DNA of 64,000 nucleotides, from positions 38,198,715-38,262,714 of the forward strand of contig OX411559.1 in NCBI GenBank assembly GCA_948146395.1, read 5' to 3'. Positions 1-11,180 of this stretch are shown in pieces. The notes under the pieces are model-generated. The model was not told the origin of the DNA. It made no database searches and saw only the letters and a list, made by a program, of their open reading frames with translations. The stretch is from Fragum whitleyi (taxonomy: Eukaryota > Mollusca > Bivalvia > Cardiida > Cardiidae). The translations under genes and the position numbers were made by a program. Every line of letters starts with the position of its first letter. Positions within the stretch are counted from its first letter, which is position 1.

Positions 1-345
1 ATCGCTCACTCAACGCTCCATTCATTCATTCCAAACTCTCATTCAAGCCATCTAAAAACGCCCAAACCCATTGAAAAAATATAGAATCAACAACGAAAAA
101 CGTAAATAAATTTGGAAAGAGAAAAATCGAGATTTCACTGAGATTGTTCAAATTGTAAGCGTTTAATAGGTTCTTGAAGAAATAGGAAGCTATCTATAGA
201 ACTTGTATGCATATTTTATAAAAAGGGAGGTAATCAATATCGCAAATTTTGTTCATCCTGAACAAAATTTGCGATGTTTGATTATCTCCCTTTAATTTCA
301 CTCAAATCTCGCTCCTCTCAGTCATTTATTTTGTTGTTGACTGTA
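1..345 (+). mobile_element. Family A MITE, 3' part, cut by the window start
   Basis: Starts inside the GCTCCATTCATTCATTCC block of family A, subtype I (AGAATCAACAACG, GTAAGCG, TTGTATGCATATTTT markers). It carries the central hairpin with arms GGGAGGTAATCAATATCGC and their complement around a GTTCATCCTGAAC loop. It ends GTTGTTGACTGTA. Confidence 0.8.
222..293. repeat. Central hairpin of family A (type example)
   Basis: AAAGGGAGGTAATCAA pairs with TTGATTATCTCCCTTT across an inner stem AAATTTTGTTC/GAACAAAATTT. It is the most conserved internal block of family A and recurs at about 1420-1490, 10141-10215, 17282-17353, 29605-29675, 52421-52490 and 61920-61990. It resembles a bacterial Shine-Dalgarno plus terminator only by chance. 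Confidence 0.8.
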
Positions 346-493
346 TGCATCCTTTATTAGATGTATCTTTTATTGGGCTTTCATATTAATTAGACAAATA
401 AGTACATTGTGTTTACCGCATAAAACAGTTTATACATATGCAATTAGCAGATCGCTAATCGATTGAACAAATCATTCATCCACTAATACCAGA

Positions 494-621
494 CCTGCGT
501 TCAGAATGATTAAACGGTGCAAAATGTTTGCAAGTTATACCCCGCTTTGCACGCAATTGCACGTACAAAGTAGGATATACTTTGCACACAATTAACACTG
601 TTTTGTCATCCTGTACGCAGG
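494..621. mobile_element. Family B palindromic MITE
   Basis: Near-palindrome bounded by CCTGCGTTCAGAATGA and its complement TCATCCTGTACGCAGG, with centre CTTTGCACGCAATTGCACGT. This is the 'CGGTGC' subtype, which carries ACGGTGCAAA inside the ends. No open frame. Confidence 0.8.
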
Positions 622-628
622 ACTTGGT

Positions 629-1317
629 GGAAGTTGGTCTCCTTCATTTTCCGACAGTTTATTCTAAATATTTTTTTGGCGACCTAAAATCATAACTACA
701 GCTAATATATTGCACCGTGAACAGACCATTCTATATTTAATACATACGAGAAAAGGGGCCAAAATGATTCGACCCTCGTTATTATATGCATGTCTTAAAG
801 CCTTACTACGATTTATACACTTGACACTTCTTTTTATGTCCCCTTTTCGCCCATGGAGTAAAAAAATAATACTTTATGCTAATGAGATAAGCTAAGTATA
901 GATTTTCAAATTACAGGGTTTAGTAACAGACAAAATACTTCGTGATTTTCACGTTGCCTCTAACAAAAAAGGAGGTCACTATGTCAGTAATTTGTCGGCT
1001 GAAACAATGTAATTGTATGACAATAGAATTATTCAACTATCTGTTTTATAACAAACAAGCCGTCCATTGTGCATTCTCTTTCAAATCTTGCGTATTCATA
1101 ACGTACGCTTGGACGAAAGATAAGGCCTTAAGTACGCTACAATAAATTGAAAACTGCATTCAATTCTGTCGTAGTGGACACTCGCAACCTTGATTAAGTA
1201 AACACACACACAGAGGTCCAACATGAAGCAAATGCACAGAAATTGATCAATCAACTGCTTCAACCCGCTATAAAGATCTTTTTTGGGAGGAGGTAAAAAC
1301 AAAGATCAACCCGCATA
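629..1317. other. Unassigned A+T-rich DNA
   Basis: Short open frames here have no recognisable content and no splice context. I see no repeat family or RNA gene in it. Confidence 0.5.
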
Positions 1318-1767
1318 TACAGTTAAGAACATCGTGAAATTGACAAGGTGAACGACTTCGGAAAGATTTTGGAATGAAATTGAATGAGTGTGTGGAGCTA
1401 GTTTTTGAGTTAAATTAATGGAAAGTAATCCAATATCGCTAATTTTGTTCAAGTTGAACAGAATTAGCGATATTCATTACCTCCCTTTGATAAAATAAAC
1501 GCACTTATTTGTTTGTGTGTCGTTTTGACCAATCAGACACTCTAAAAACACACTACTAGCCAATAAAATTTAAAAATAATTTGTTCTATTTGAGTGCATG
1601 TATAATGTTATTCAACTTGAACGAAAATTCGAAATGTTTTCTAGTGAAATTTGAGCATTTTTGATCGATTTGAGTGAAAGTTTGGAATGGTTGAATGGAG
1701 CGCCGAGTGAATAATTTCGAATGATTTTGGTCTGAATGAGTATTAAATTCACGATGTCACTAACTGT
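1318..1767 (-). mobile_element. Family A MITE, full copy, reverse
   Basis: Runs from TACAGTTAAGAACATCGTGA to TCACGATGTCACTAACTGT with the central hairpin in between. The distal half has subtype II markers (CCAATCAGACACTCTAAAA, GCCAATAAAATT, TTTGATCGATTTGAGTGA). Confidence 0.8.
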
Positions 1768-1832
1768 TCATATATACTGAACGCCGGACAGACCCCAGGA
1801 AAACTATTACGGGACGACGTTGCAACCTGTGA

Positions 1833-2107
1833 GATTGATTGATTGAATGGTGTTTAACGCCGCTTTCAACAGTTTTTCACTTATATCGCGGCGGTTGGAA
1901 CACCTAACAATGAATTCCTGGTATTTCTCTCACCAGTACAACCATCACACCCTTTCCTAGCCTCCAGCTGCTATCTCTCATAGGTCTACAATTATTTACC
2001 CATTGGTGAGAGACAAATAGTCGGAAAAAAAAGAGTGCCGCCGTCGGGGATCGAACCCGTGACCTCTAGATTGACAGTCTGGCTCGTTACCAACTGCGTT
2101 ATGACGT
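1833..2107 (-). mobile_element. SINE-1, nearly full length
   Basis: On the minus strand: tRNA-like head with box B (GGGTTCGATCCCCGACGGCG, anticodon position GTC), body with CCAATGGGTAAAT and TAGCAGCTGGAGGCTAGGAAAG, and tail TTGAAAGCGGCGTTAAACAC followed by CAATCAATC. The acceptor end of the head is worn. A tRNA-derived SINE, not a tRNA gene. Confidence 0.8.
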
Positions 2108-2347
2108 GAAATCTGTAAGAGAAATATATCCGAAATTTGATAAAATTGTGACAGAATTGTCCTTCTCAATGTCAGCCGATTGAATGCCACCTGCCAAAGG
2201 CACTCAAAAAGCGAGGTCACGTGCCATGAACTCGTCAATTTTGAAAAGGTAATTTAGTGTTCTAAGTTGCCTTAATTATATATAATTAGTGAATAACTGC
2301 AAAAAAAAACCTTCAGGCTGATACCATGTCACGTTTAAGGACATTTT

Positions 2348-2420
2348 GGTGGCTCAGTGCGAAACTGCTGTAACTGCCTATAAACATTTAGGCAGTTACA
2401 ACTGTTTCACGTTAAGCCAT
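2348..2420. mobile_element. Hairpin element S, copy 1
   Basis: TGGCTCAGTGCGAAACTG pairs with CAACTGTTTCACGTTAAGCCA, with an inner TAACTGCCTA/TAGGCAGTTA-like stem. The second copy is at 45852. Confidence 0.65.
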
Positions 2421-2499
2421 CAATTTAGTTGTATCATAGTGTATATGAACGTTTACTTTACGAGTCGAGTCCTCCCCATTCTCGAGGTTTCGACGCCCT

Positions 2500-3130
2500 T
2501 AAAAAAAGAAAAAAATAGTAATGTAAACTTCTCGTAATTTCTCACGATGTTTTCCATTAAGAAAGGTTAAAATGGATTGGAATTTAGGTGAATCTCGTTT
2601 TGGCCTGGTTTAGCAGGCCATAGAAAACAACCCTGTATCCTGGAAATTGCCTAGGAAAAAGATAATCGAGTAAAAACCGAACAACGTGTGTACTCCGTAG
2701 CTTTTTTGTCCTCGTGCGCGCGCAAAAAAGGTGTAGTATAGTGTACGTCATCAACTTTAGTGCGACACGAAATGCTTTGTGTGTTCAACGCAGTGCTTGC
2801 ATATCACTATGCTGTGCTGAAATCAAAGTACTGAGAGTACTGAAGGCAAGGGAACTGAATAGACGTAACAACACACGAGGTCAATTTTCAGGAATATAAC
2901 CTTGATTATTCACCTTGTCCTTATCATGTATAGCAGATATTTTCTTTCTTATCATTGCCAAAATCACTGCTCTGTTAAAGATATATAGCTTTTATATTTG
3001 ATCTTGACGGATGACCTTGCTAATAGGGAAAAGAAGAAAATGCTGCTAACTAACACTTTCTCCCTAATATCATCTTATCTTTCTGCAACAAATTTTTCTA
3101 AGTTGCCCACATATTGTATGTAATCTGCAA
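2500..3130. other. Unassigned A+T-rich DNA
   Basis: No gene, repeat family or RNA recognised. A short stretch around 2690-2900 is slightly richer in G+C but has no coding signal. Confidence 0.5.
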
Positions 3131-3177
3131 CCCTTTAAGATTTGGACCTGTCTAAACATTTGTTGTCTTGTAATGGG
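3131..3177. mobile_element. Possible 47 bp remnant of a TTAA-type element
   Basis: Starts CCCTTTAAGATTTGGACCTG and ends GGG before TTAA. The motif GACAGGTCCAAAT (minus strand) is shared with the right end of element P. Too short for a firm call. Confidence 0.3.
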
Positions 3178-3644
3178 TTAATCAAAATTAGAAAAATTGA
3201 AGAGCGTTGTTCCATCCTTAAACCATTAAACGACAAAATTTTAGACTGGACAAACTTGGAACCGGTCGCAGACAATAAATCAACATGAGTGTAATTTGAT
3301 ATATATCTAGGGTAGGAATGGAAAAATAATGGGGTATGAGTATAGATTTGACCATTTTGTGGGACATTTCTTGTGTTTCCACAGTAAAATACAACTTCTT
3401 TATGGAATTTGATTCAATGTAAAAGAAAGAGCCGATGAGGTTGTGCCACTAGAAAAACAGCATTACTACGATTGTTAGACGGAATGATTGAAAGGATAAA
3501 TTGACTGACTATTAGCAAACCAATCAACTCAACTAAAAATATTTCTAGAAAGCCATGAATGGCTTGAGTCGCTCCACAGGCTTGAAATTCTAGTAATGGC
3601 AAATCAAAGTTTTGACTAGATTTTTATATATTTTGGGTTCTACT

Positions 3645-4123
3645 GATGTTGAAAATGATTTTTCAAAGTTTCCACTATAAAACATATAGAGAAATGACCT
3701 CCACCAATAAAAGATATATTTTTCATCCAATCATAATAGTTTTTGGCTGCACGATAATGGGTTACCCAAGAATCATACCAATGAAGTTTGATTGATATTC
3801 ACCAGTCACATTCTGAGGAAATGGTTTTCTATGTTTCCACTATATAACATATTGAGAAATGACCTCCGCCCATAAAATGAATATTTTTAATCCAATCACA
3901 ATGATTCTTGGTAGACTGATAAAGGGTCATTCAAGGATCATTCCAGTGAAATTTGGTTGAAATCCATCAGTTAGATTCTGAGAAAATGATTTTCACAGTT
4001 AACACGATATAACTTAGAGATATGACCTCCGCCCATAAAAAACATATTGTTCATCCGTCCACAATAATCTTTGGTAGACTGATAAAGGGTCATTCAAGGA
4101 TCATTCCAGTGAAATTTGGTTGC
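3645..4123. repeat. Tandem repeat Q1, period about 164 bp, 2.9 units
   Basis: ATGACCTCCRCCCATAAAA recurs at 3694, 3859 and 4022. Shared blocks include AAGGATCATTCCAGTGAAAT and GTTTCCACTATATAACATA. Units 2 and 3 are closest to each other. The repeat prints through to misleading open frames. Confidence 0.8.
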
Positions 4124-4631
4124 GCCTGTCTGCAAAGCGGTATCGGGCATAGTAATCTATACCTTGGGAATAAGTTGTTTTTGGCGGACACAGTGCTATA
4201 TAGTGAGCAGACCATTCGACATTTTTACATTGAAGTGAGTTCGGAATGCGGCTTACGATCCCTAAAGGTAAATGGAACCCTTGGTTTCTCTCACCTAAAA
4301 AAGCCTTGATAAAATGATTAAAAAATTGGAGCGCATGCCTTCAAATGTCACCCTGCCTCTTTTTTTAAACCAGGCCTTCAGCGTTTTTAGCGCTTTGATT
4401 CTTCTCTTTAATTAGTTCAGATTATCATTAACGACGAGAGAGTAAGGCGCAACAGTAGTTAAATACATTTAAAAGATAAATGGAGTGTTTGTTGCTTTCA
4501 CGAAGTTATGAAATTTAAAAAAGCCTAAACATACTGTTTAAATATGCAAAGCGACTTCATATGTAAGTGTGATATCGCTGTTTCTTTCATTTATCCATGA
4601 AATTAATTTAAATCATTTTCATGTCTCATTA
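4124..4631. other. Unassigned DNA
   Basis: No gene, SINE or inverted repeat recognised. Confidence 0.45.
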
Positions 4632-5068
4632 CAATTAGTAATATCGTGAAATTGAATGTCATTCTGATCAAACCCATTCTTTATTACTCACTCAGCGCTC
4701 CATTATTTTATTCCAAACACTCATTCAAACCATTTAAAAAAGCTCCATTATCACTTAAAAAGTAAAGAATAGAAACTACATTCAAAATAAAAATCGTCAG
4801 ATAAAAATCCACGATTTAACTAACATATTTGAACTTTGTAAGCGTATAATTAGTTCGTGAAGATATATAAAAGCTATCTATATAATCTGTATGCATATTT
4901 TGTTTCAGGAAATGTAATGAATATCGCTTATTTTGGTCGGCCTGATCAAAATTAGCGATATTTGACTACCTTCCTTGAATTTCAATCAAAACTTGCTCCT
5001 CATTCAATTTCATACCAAAATTATTCAAAATCATTCATCTCGTCAATTTCACGATGTTGTTAACAGTA
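4632..5068 (+). mobile_element. Family A MITE, full copy, subtype I
   Basis: ATCGTGAAATTGAATGTCATTCTG at the left, CAATTTCACGATGTTGTTAA at the right. The central hairpin is present but worn (TCAGGAAATGTAATGAATATCGC). TA flanks are at the right end. Confidence 0.75.
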
Positions 5069-5242
5069 TTTATTGACATTAAGCTAAAACTGAATAATTT
5101 GCAAAGGAGATTCTTTTGGACTTCTTTGAGCGGAAACTTACTACCTGGATGTGACCTTATCTTTTTTTAGCTGAAAATAAAACAAATTGATTTGGAGTGG
5201 TTTGGATCAGAGAGAATGTCATTTTCGAAAATTTCTTAACGG

Positions 5243-5342
5243 TATGGGAAAACGGTAGCGACGATAAATAAACAGAAGTACAAAAAAATGTTTCTTTTTT
5301 CAAATTTTGAGTCTCAACTGATTAAATCTCAGCTATATTGTA
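5243..5342 (+). repeat. Left member of a 100 bp direct duplication flanking a MITE
   Basis: Contains ACGGTAGCGACGATAAATAA (the 3' end of SINE-2), then AAATTTTGAGTCT and CAGCTATATTGTA. A near-identical copy starts at 5782, directly after the MITE. Confidence 0.75.
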
Positions 5343-5777
5343 CAGATTACAACATCGTGAAATTGACAAGGTAAACGATTTTGGAATGGTATAGGAATGA
5401 AATTGAATGAATGTGAGGAGCGAGTTTTGAGTGAATTTAATGGGAGGTAATCCTATATCGAAAATTGTGATCAGGATGGACAAAATTAGCGATATTGATT
5501 ACCTCCCTTTTATAAAAAAAATTCATACAAATTTTATACCAAGCTTCATTTTTTTCAAGCACCTATGAGGCGCTAACAATTTGAATTATGTCGGTGAAAT
5601 CGCGATTTTTCTCTATCATTTTTTATTTGAATGACGTTTTTGATTCTTTATTTTTCAATTGGTTTGAGCGTTTTTGAATGGTTTGATTGAGTGTTTGGAA
5701 TGTATGATTGTAGCAGTGAGTGAGCGATTAAGAATGGTTTTGAGATGAATGTTAATTTCACGATGTGTCTGACTGTA
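5341..5777 (-). mobile_element. Family A MITE, full copy, subtype I
   Basis: TACAGATTACAACATCGTGA to TTTCACGATGTGTCTGACTG, with hairpin GGGAGGTAATCCTATATCG. It lies exactly between the two members of a direct duplication. Confidence 0.8.
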
Positions 5778-5781
5778 ACTT

Positions 5782-5882
5782 TATGGGAAACCGGTAGCGA
5801 CGATAAATAAACTGAAGTACAAAAGGATGTTTCTTTTCAAATTTTGAGTCTAAAATGTATTGACTCTCAGCTATATTGTATA
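5782..5882 (+). repeat. Right member of the 100 bp direct duplication
   Basis: Repeats the left member with few changes, including the SINE-2 tail GGTAGCGACGATAAATAAAC. It starts right after the MITE end. Confidence 0.75.
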
Positions 5883-6209
5883 ATTTTCAAATAATTGAAA
5901 TGAAAGGGCCAATATAATTTTTCAATTAAAAAACTTCAATATGCTGAATGCAACTGAATAAAAAACGATATCTATTCAAATTATGTAATGATTTCTTTTC
6001 ATAATGTTAGATAATTTATTTACATTTCTTTTATCAATATTCATGAAATCAGTTCATATAAAAAAGAACTATTATTTAAGGATATCGCATAAGTCGGTGA
6101 CCGTTCAATATTCTTTGCAGCTTAAACATGTTTCAGTCTTTCACCAAAAATAGGATTTCAGTGTTTTTCGGATTCAATTTGAAAACAATCATCGATTATG
6201 TTAAATATC

Positions 6210-6303
6210 CATTAAAATTCACTCAAAACTCGCCCATTCAATTTCATTACAAACTCATTCCCAAATTATTCACCTTGTCAATTTCAAGAAGTTGTTGACT
6301 TAG
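6210..6303 (+). mobile_element. Family A, solitary 3' end
   Basis: AATTCACTCAAAACTCGCCC, then TTCATTCAATTTCATT-type blocks and CACCTTGTCAATTTCAAG before GTTGTTGACT. The rest of the element is missing. Confidence 0.65.
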
Positions 6304-6392
6304 TATCGTACAAGGGTTATAAATGGCTACCGGTTTGTTTCAAAATGCTGTATCTACATCTTGGTCAAACTGCGGTTACATAGTTTACCAAG

Positions 6393-6412
6393 CAGAGTGT
6401 GTGTGTGTGTGT
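6393..6412. repeat. Short (GT)n microsatellite
   Basis: About nine GT units followed by a G-rich stretch. Confidence 0.8.
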
Positions 6413-6579
6413 AGGTGGGGGATGTTATAATATAAAACAATCAATAACCAATTTTCGCCTCTAAATTTGGAACTTATCTGTAAATGTTCATTTGATATTT
6501 CCTTTGAATGATCTAGTTGCATTTCAACTTTGCTGTAAGTCAACGTTACTCTTTATTATGAACTTATTATAAACTGAAT

Positions 6580-6645
6580 GTTTTGTATGGACCAAAGGCC
6601 TTATATTATTTACCGAATAAAGAAATTGTTCTTGGTTCTTGGTGC
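6580..6645 (+). other. Possible non-LTR retrotransposon 3' tail
   Basis: GGACCAAAGGCCTTATATTA, then AATAAAG and the short repeat TTCTTGGTTCTTGG. LINE tails often look like this, but no reverse-transcriptase sequence is upstream. Confidence 0.3.
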
Positions 6646-6766
6646 TTTAAATTATTTCAATTGTTGAATGTAAGCGGTTTTTTTAGTTAATCAGAATTTA
6701 CCCATCTTGTTCGAGAGAGCTAAGTTCAAACCATTTGGCTATTCAATCACAATATAATAAGAGGTT

Positions 6767-7225
6767 ATTTAACATGATCGTGTATAGGTAGATTTTGCCC
6801 GGCGAGCCGTGAAATCTACTTTTAACGGTTAAATTCCCGTGTTATTCTTTCAAAATAGATAAAACATGTTTAAACAATACCTAAAAATGATACAAATTAC
6901 CTTTCTAATCAAATGAATTGCTTGTCCAGGATCGTAAGGTTTACTAATTCATGTACTTTCAAAGTTGAAAAGGGGGTATCACGTTCAATTTCTATTAAAT
7001 GCATTTTTAAATATACCCGATATACCTATGTTAATGGACTCAACGCCTACGTCAGAGCTCAGTTTTGAAAATACACCTATACAATACTGGATTCTATTGG
7101 ATGAGTGCCCTGCAGAACCAGTCTATATTTGACGAGGCGATAGCCGAGTAAAAATATAGACTGGTTCTGCTGGGTACGAATCCAATGAATTCAGTATTGT
7201 GCTCGATCATGTTAAATGACATCTT
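6767..7225. mobile_element. Inverted-repeat element T with inner palindrome
   Basis: Outer ends TTTAACATGATCGTG and CTCGATCATGTTAAA are inverted. Within it, 7081-7200 is a long hairpin: ACAATACTGGATTCTATTGG and GCAGAACCAGTCTATATTT pair with AAATATAGACTGGTTCTGC and CCAATGAATTCAGTATTGT. Confidence 0.6.
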
Positions 7226-8279
7226 TATTTCACACCATACACTGAAAGTTCCACAATTAACGATTTGCGGCATTTGAGAGAGACAAAGGGATTAGATCTA
7301 AAATGATCCGGATAAGGGCGTCAAATGCAAGTCGCTATGAACATGTTGAAATTGTTCTAAAAATAGAATTCCACGTGAAATGTTCATTCCATGAGTAAAG
7401 TCGATAAATGCTTACTGATTATAATATGTAATTAACATAAAACAGGTTGACTACCCGTCGTCACTTGAAATGTACATTTTCATGTGTACAAATAATATTC
7501 TTAAATCAAGAAACAACAACAAGTTTGTCTATGTCTCTGAATTCTTCTTTATCTTGCTACACAATGTAACAGATGAAGAAATCAAGAATCTTCTCAAGAT
7601 CAAACTTATTTCAATACCCCCGAACAGAGGGTTTGATACATTTAAAAGGCTGCGAAAAGTGGTGATATCTATATTCGGGACTGCAGCCTCGCTTTCATCG
7701 TACAATAAAGCTTGCCTCACTTTCATCGTACAATATAGGTTGTCTCGTTTTGGAATAAAATCCGTATTGCTTATTAGCCTCGTTCTGGTTGTACAATATG
7801 GATCTAGATATCTCACTCTCACGTGATTCAAATTAAGCGATGTCATTGGTCTTAATTGTTCAAGTGTGAAATAAATTAAGTTACTTTCATGGATTCTAAA
7901 CTTGCCAAAATGTTGTATGATAAAATCTCTTTTTTCCCAAAACACTTTTAAACACATAGAAAAGATGCATTTTCAATTACACCCGCTTCTAATGGCCATA
8001 TCAGCCTATTCGAGAAAGCTATGCGATTAGATGCACCAACCACCACAAATCAACTGTTATACTGTAAAAGGTTGTGTCATTAAATCCCATTGAACCAACT
8101 GAAGGTTTTAAAAAAGATCAATCTTACGATCGATATAGGGAAATACCCGACTCATTGTTTAAGCCTATTGACTATGGACTGGGCCAAGGCCAATTTATGA
8201 ACTAGACTATTTAAATGTAAATTATGGAACCCGTCTATTACAATATGCACGATAATCCAACACAGCTGTGAAGTTTAAA
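7226..8279. other. Unassigned DNA
   Basis: A 142-codon open frame crosses 7957-7529 on the minus strand, but it has no family, splice signals or codon bias. CTTTCATCGTACAATA occurs twice (about 7695 and 7723), suggesting an old repeat. Confidence 0.4.
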
Positions 8280-8372
8280 GAGTTTGCGTAACGTTTTAAA
8301 AATGGTAACCCGCTTTGCACGCATAATTGCGCGCAAAGCAGATAACCATTTTTAAACGTTTTCGAACATTTT
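8280..8372. mobile_element. Family B core, 'ACGTTT' subtype
   Basis: GTAACGTTTTAAAAATGGT pairs with ACCATTTTTAAACGTT around CGCTTTGCACGC and GCGCAAAGC. The CGTTCAGGATGA end blocks are lost. Confidence 0.7.
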
Positions 8373-8646
8373 TCCTTTAAATACCTAGGTCTTTGTCTAA
8401 ACCTGCGATAAGGAAACAATAGCGTTTGCGAGCGTTTTTCAGAAAGTGTTCTCAGCTGAGCAGGTGAGTAGCTTACATGTGAACAATTGGTACCATTTCT
8501 TAAACGTCCATCAACTATTTTTATTTTGAACACAAGGCTGGATGAACGACACGAAGATGTGTCTCTTCGGAATAAGTTGTCAGTCTTAAATTTGCGGGTT
8601 CGAATTAGTGGCGAACTAGGCCACCAGATACACTTATATTGTAAAC

Positions 8647-8722
8647 GCCGCCGTCATAGTGCAGTTGGTAGCGCGTCGGATTGTCAATCTAGAAGTCCCC
8701 GGTTCGATTCCCGTACAAAGCG
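8647..8722 (+). mobile_element. SINE-1, tRNA-like head only
   Basis: GCCGCCGTCATAGTGCAGTTGG with box A, GTC at the anticodon position, and box B GGTTCGATTCCCG. The SINE body is absent. Broken acceptor pairing rules out a functional tRNA. Confidence 0.7.
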
Positions 8723-8735
8723 GAATATAATTGGA

Positions 8736-8769
8736 ACACTGTTTGCACCGTTTGGTGATCCTGAACGCA
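8736..8769. mobile_element. Family B fragment fused to the SINE head
   Basis: CACTGTTTGCACCGTTTGGT, then GATCCTGAACGCA, is the right third of family B. It lies 13 bp after the solitary SINE-1 head. Confidence 0.65.
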
Positions 8770-8889
8770 TGGTTGGTTCTGTACTTACCCAAAGAATTCA
8801 GAATAGTACTAGGTAATGTTGCTACATGATCATGTTGGTCCCTGTAAACTTTTAAACAGTATTGAAATGAAGCAGCTCCGTCCGACAAC

Positions 8890-10044
8890 GGCCATAGGAA
8901 GCATCATTATTTAATCATCTAATGCTGTGCACTAAGTCATATAGAACTCTACCATTAATGGCAAAAAGGAAAAAAATAACTATACTTCACATCAAAAGAA
9001 ACCTCCCGAAATTGTTAATTGAAATAAATGTCGATCTCTATAAAATTGAGATTTACAGCTAATTCAATTAAAACTCTGTGGACGTTTCTTTCTGTTTTAA
9101 AAGTATATACGACGTGGCACCGTAGCATTTGCGAATATGAGCGACGATTTAAGAAGGGCTGTTGTTACAGTAATTAGTGGAATGTTATAGGACAAAACTA
9201 CTGCGGAGATTCGCCTGGTTATTCACTCTGCTCTGTATGAACCACAAACACGTGGTCTGCCTTGCGTTCAAGACAGAAAAGCGAACGTTGGCAAGCGCTT
9301 ATCTGCTTTCCTATCCTGAACGGCATGCTTCTTTGAGGCGCTTGCGATAATTGGCTAACATCGCAACAACGTGACTATCATATAGAAAAAAACCCGGATA
9401 CTTCGACCTTATCGATTTTCTCGAAAATCTCCTGATTTTCGTTTAGATTGGTCATTGACTCATTTGAAGGGAGGGATCTATGAATAACATTTTTTGCCAC
9501 AGTATATAAGTCTAAAAATGTTTTCAAATGGTTTTGAAGACATTAAGCTTTCAATCGAGTAATCTTTGTTGCCTAGCGCCCGGTCGTTTTTGGAAAGCGT
9601 ACAAAATAGACCGTTAGTTTTTAAAAAATGTTCTTGACTAGCGCTTTAAATCATGTACGCAGGTCTGGTAAACGTGTCATGAGGAAGTCACTATTTTCTT
9701 GGTTGGTCAGTTTAGGAATCGGACCAACGGTTCCCAGGATTCGAGTCAAGCGCTCCCTCGAAAAAGCTAATCGGGCTTACACGCGAACTTTTGTTTGGTA
9801 CATAAGACCCGAAAGACATGTTACACACGTGAACCCACAACCTTGAACAAATCTTCAGGTGTGAAATTACCAATTATCCAATCTTTTAAACAAATAGAAC
9901 ATGTCTTTAAAGGACGAGACACGAATCGACAATTAACAAAATAAATATAGTTATACTTTTGAAAGTTTTTTTTTGTATATTTTATACTTATGCAGAAATA
10001 TCTCGTCAACTTAATTACAGCTACCCTTAAACATTACTATCAAC
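8890..10044. other. Unassigned DNA
   Basis: No gene recognised. 9270-9330 has short GCG-rich stretches and 9640-9665 may be a worn family B end. Nothing else supportable. Confidence 0.4.
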
Positions 10045-10477
10045 TACAGTTAAGAAAAATGTAAAATTGACCGGATGAATAACATTGGAATGTTTTTTAA
10101 TGAAAATGCATGAATATGTGGAGAGAGTTTTGAATGAAATTAAAGGGAGGTAATCCAATATCGCTAATTTTGAACAAGAACAAGAAAATAAGCAAAATTC
10201 ATTACGCCCGTTTAATGAAATATACGTTATTTTCTGTTTTATCCATGGACCAATCAAACACTTTAGAATCTATAGCAGCCATAAAAATCAAATAACTATT
10301 TGATCGATTTGAATTGAACGTGGATCGTCTTGAACGATTTCGAAATGTTTTAGAATTATTTTGAAGCGATTTTGGTAGATTTGAGTGAGTTTTTTTAATT
10401 AATGAATGGAGCACTGAGTTAGCGATTAAGAATGGTTTTGATCGGAATGACAGTCATTCACGACGTTACTAACTATA
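10045..10477 (-). mobile_element. Family A MITE, full copy, subtype II
   Basis: TACAGTTAAGAAAAATGTAA to TCACGACGTTACTAACTATA. Subtype II markers: CCATGGACCAATCAAACAC and TTTGATCGATTTGAATTG. The central hairpin is heavily mutated. Confidence 0.75.
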
Positions 10478-10545
10478 CGTGGTTCCGCTGGTCCGAGATC
10501 GTTTAGTTTTGAATCTGATGGCAATCGGAATCACTCGGCGTTTAT

Positions 10546-10848
10546 GTGTGTTTTTCCGTTTATTTATCGTCGCTACCGTAGCACATACCCATATGTGCGA
10601 CGCCCCCAGAAGACGGTTAGTTGTTACTGGGGATAGTGCAAGGATACATGACGAAACTAGTGCTGAGATCCGCCATGGTTCTTTAACGTGCTCGTTGTAA
10701 AGCACCGTCTCACGGGGCCTCGGTTTAACGGCTCATCCGAAAGACAAATAGATTTTATTAGTTTACCAGCCAGGGAATCGAACCCACGCCGCAAAACTCC
10801 AATGGTTTTGAAGTCCGGTGCTCTACCAACTGAGCTAATCGGGCTGGT
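10546..10848 (-). mobile_element. SINE-2, full length, with intact target duplication
   Basis: On the minus strand: head CCCGATTAGCTCAGTTGG with box B GTGGGTTCGATTCCCTGG, body with AGACGGTTAGTTGTTAC-type blocks (plus-strand view), and 3' end TAGCGACGATAAATAAACGG. The 12 bp direct repeat CTCGGCGTTTAT at 10534-10545 and 10849-10860 is the target-site duplication. Retrotransposed; not a tRNA gene. Confidence 0.85.
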
Positions 10849-10984
10849 CTCGGCGTTTATTAGGAATAAACACCGAGATAATAAGCCACAAAAGCGCGTT
10901 GTTTCACATGTGCGTTTACATGACGTCACAAACATAAGCGAATCTGTGAGTCATATTTTCAACAATTTGGCATGGGCGTAAATG

Positions 10985-11180
10985 GCCAACATTAACCAAC
11001 CTTTACTGCCAAGTAGTATAATAAGATGTTTCCCTGACAAAGGACCTTTATGAACCATATCTTTTTACAAAGTGCAAAGTGAAGACCCTGGCCAGCCTGT
11101 GCAGATGCACAGGCTGGCCAGAGTATTTGCTTTGCGCACATATGAAATTGTTTGAAATGTCAAGCACTGGCTCAAATAAC
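10985..11180. mobile_element. Element J, partial copy
   Basis: Perfect hairpin CTGGCCAGCCTGTGCA/TGCACAGGCTGGCCAG at about 11089-11123, followed by the J 3' block AATTGTTTGAAATGTCAAGC. Related to the tandem pair at 24751. Confidence 0.65.

Noticed and set aside
222..293. Ribosome-binding site plus terminator
   Set aside because: GGGAGGT and the hairpin belong to a MITE in animal DNA.
7529..7957. 142-codon open frame on the minus strand
   Set aside because: No motif, no coding composition, no splice context; neighbouring repeats (CTTTCATCGTACAATA twice) explain the openness.
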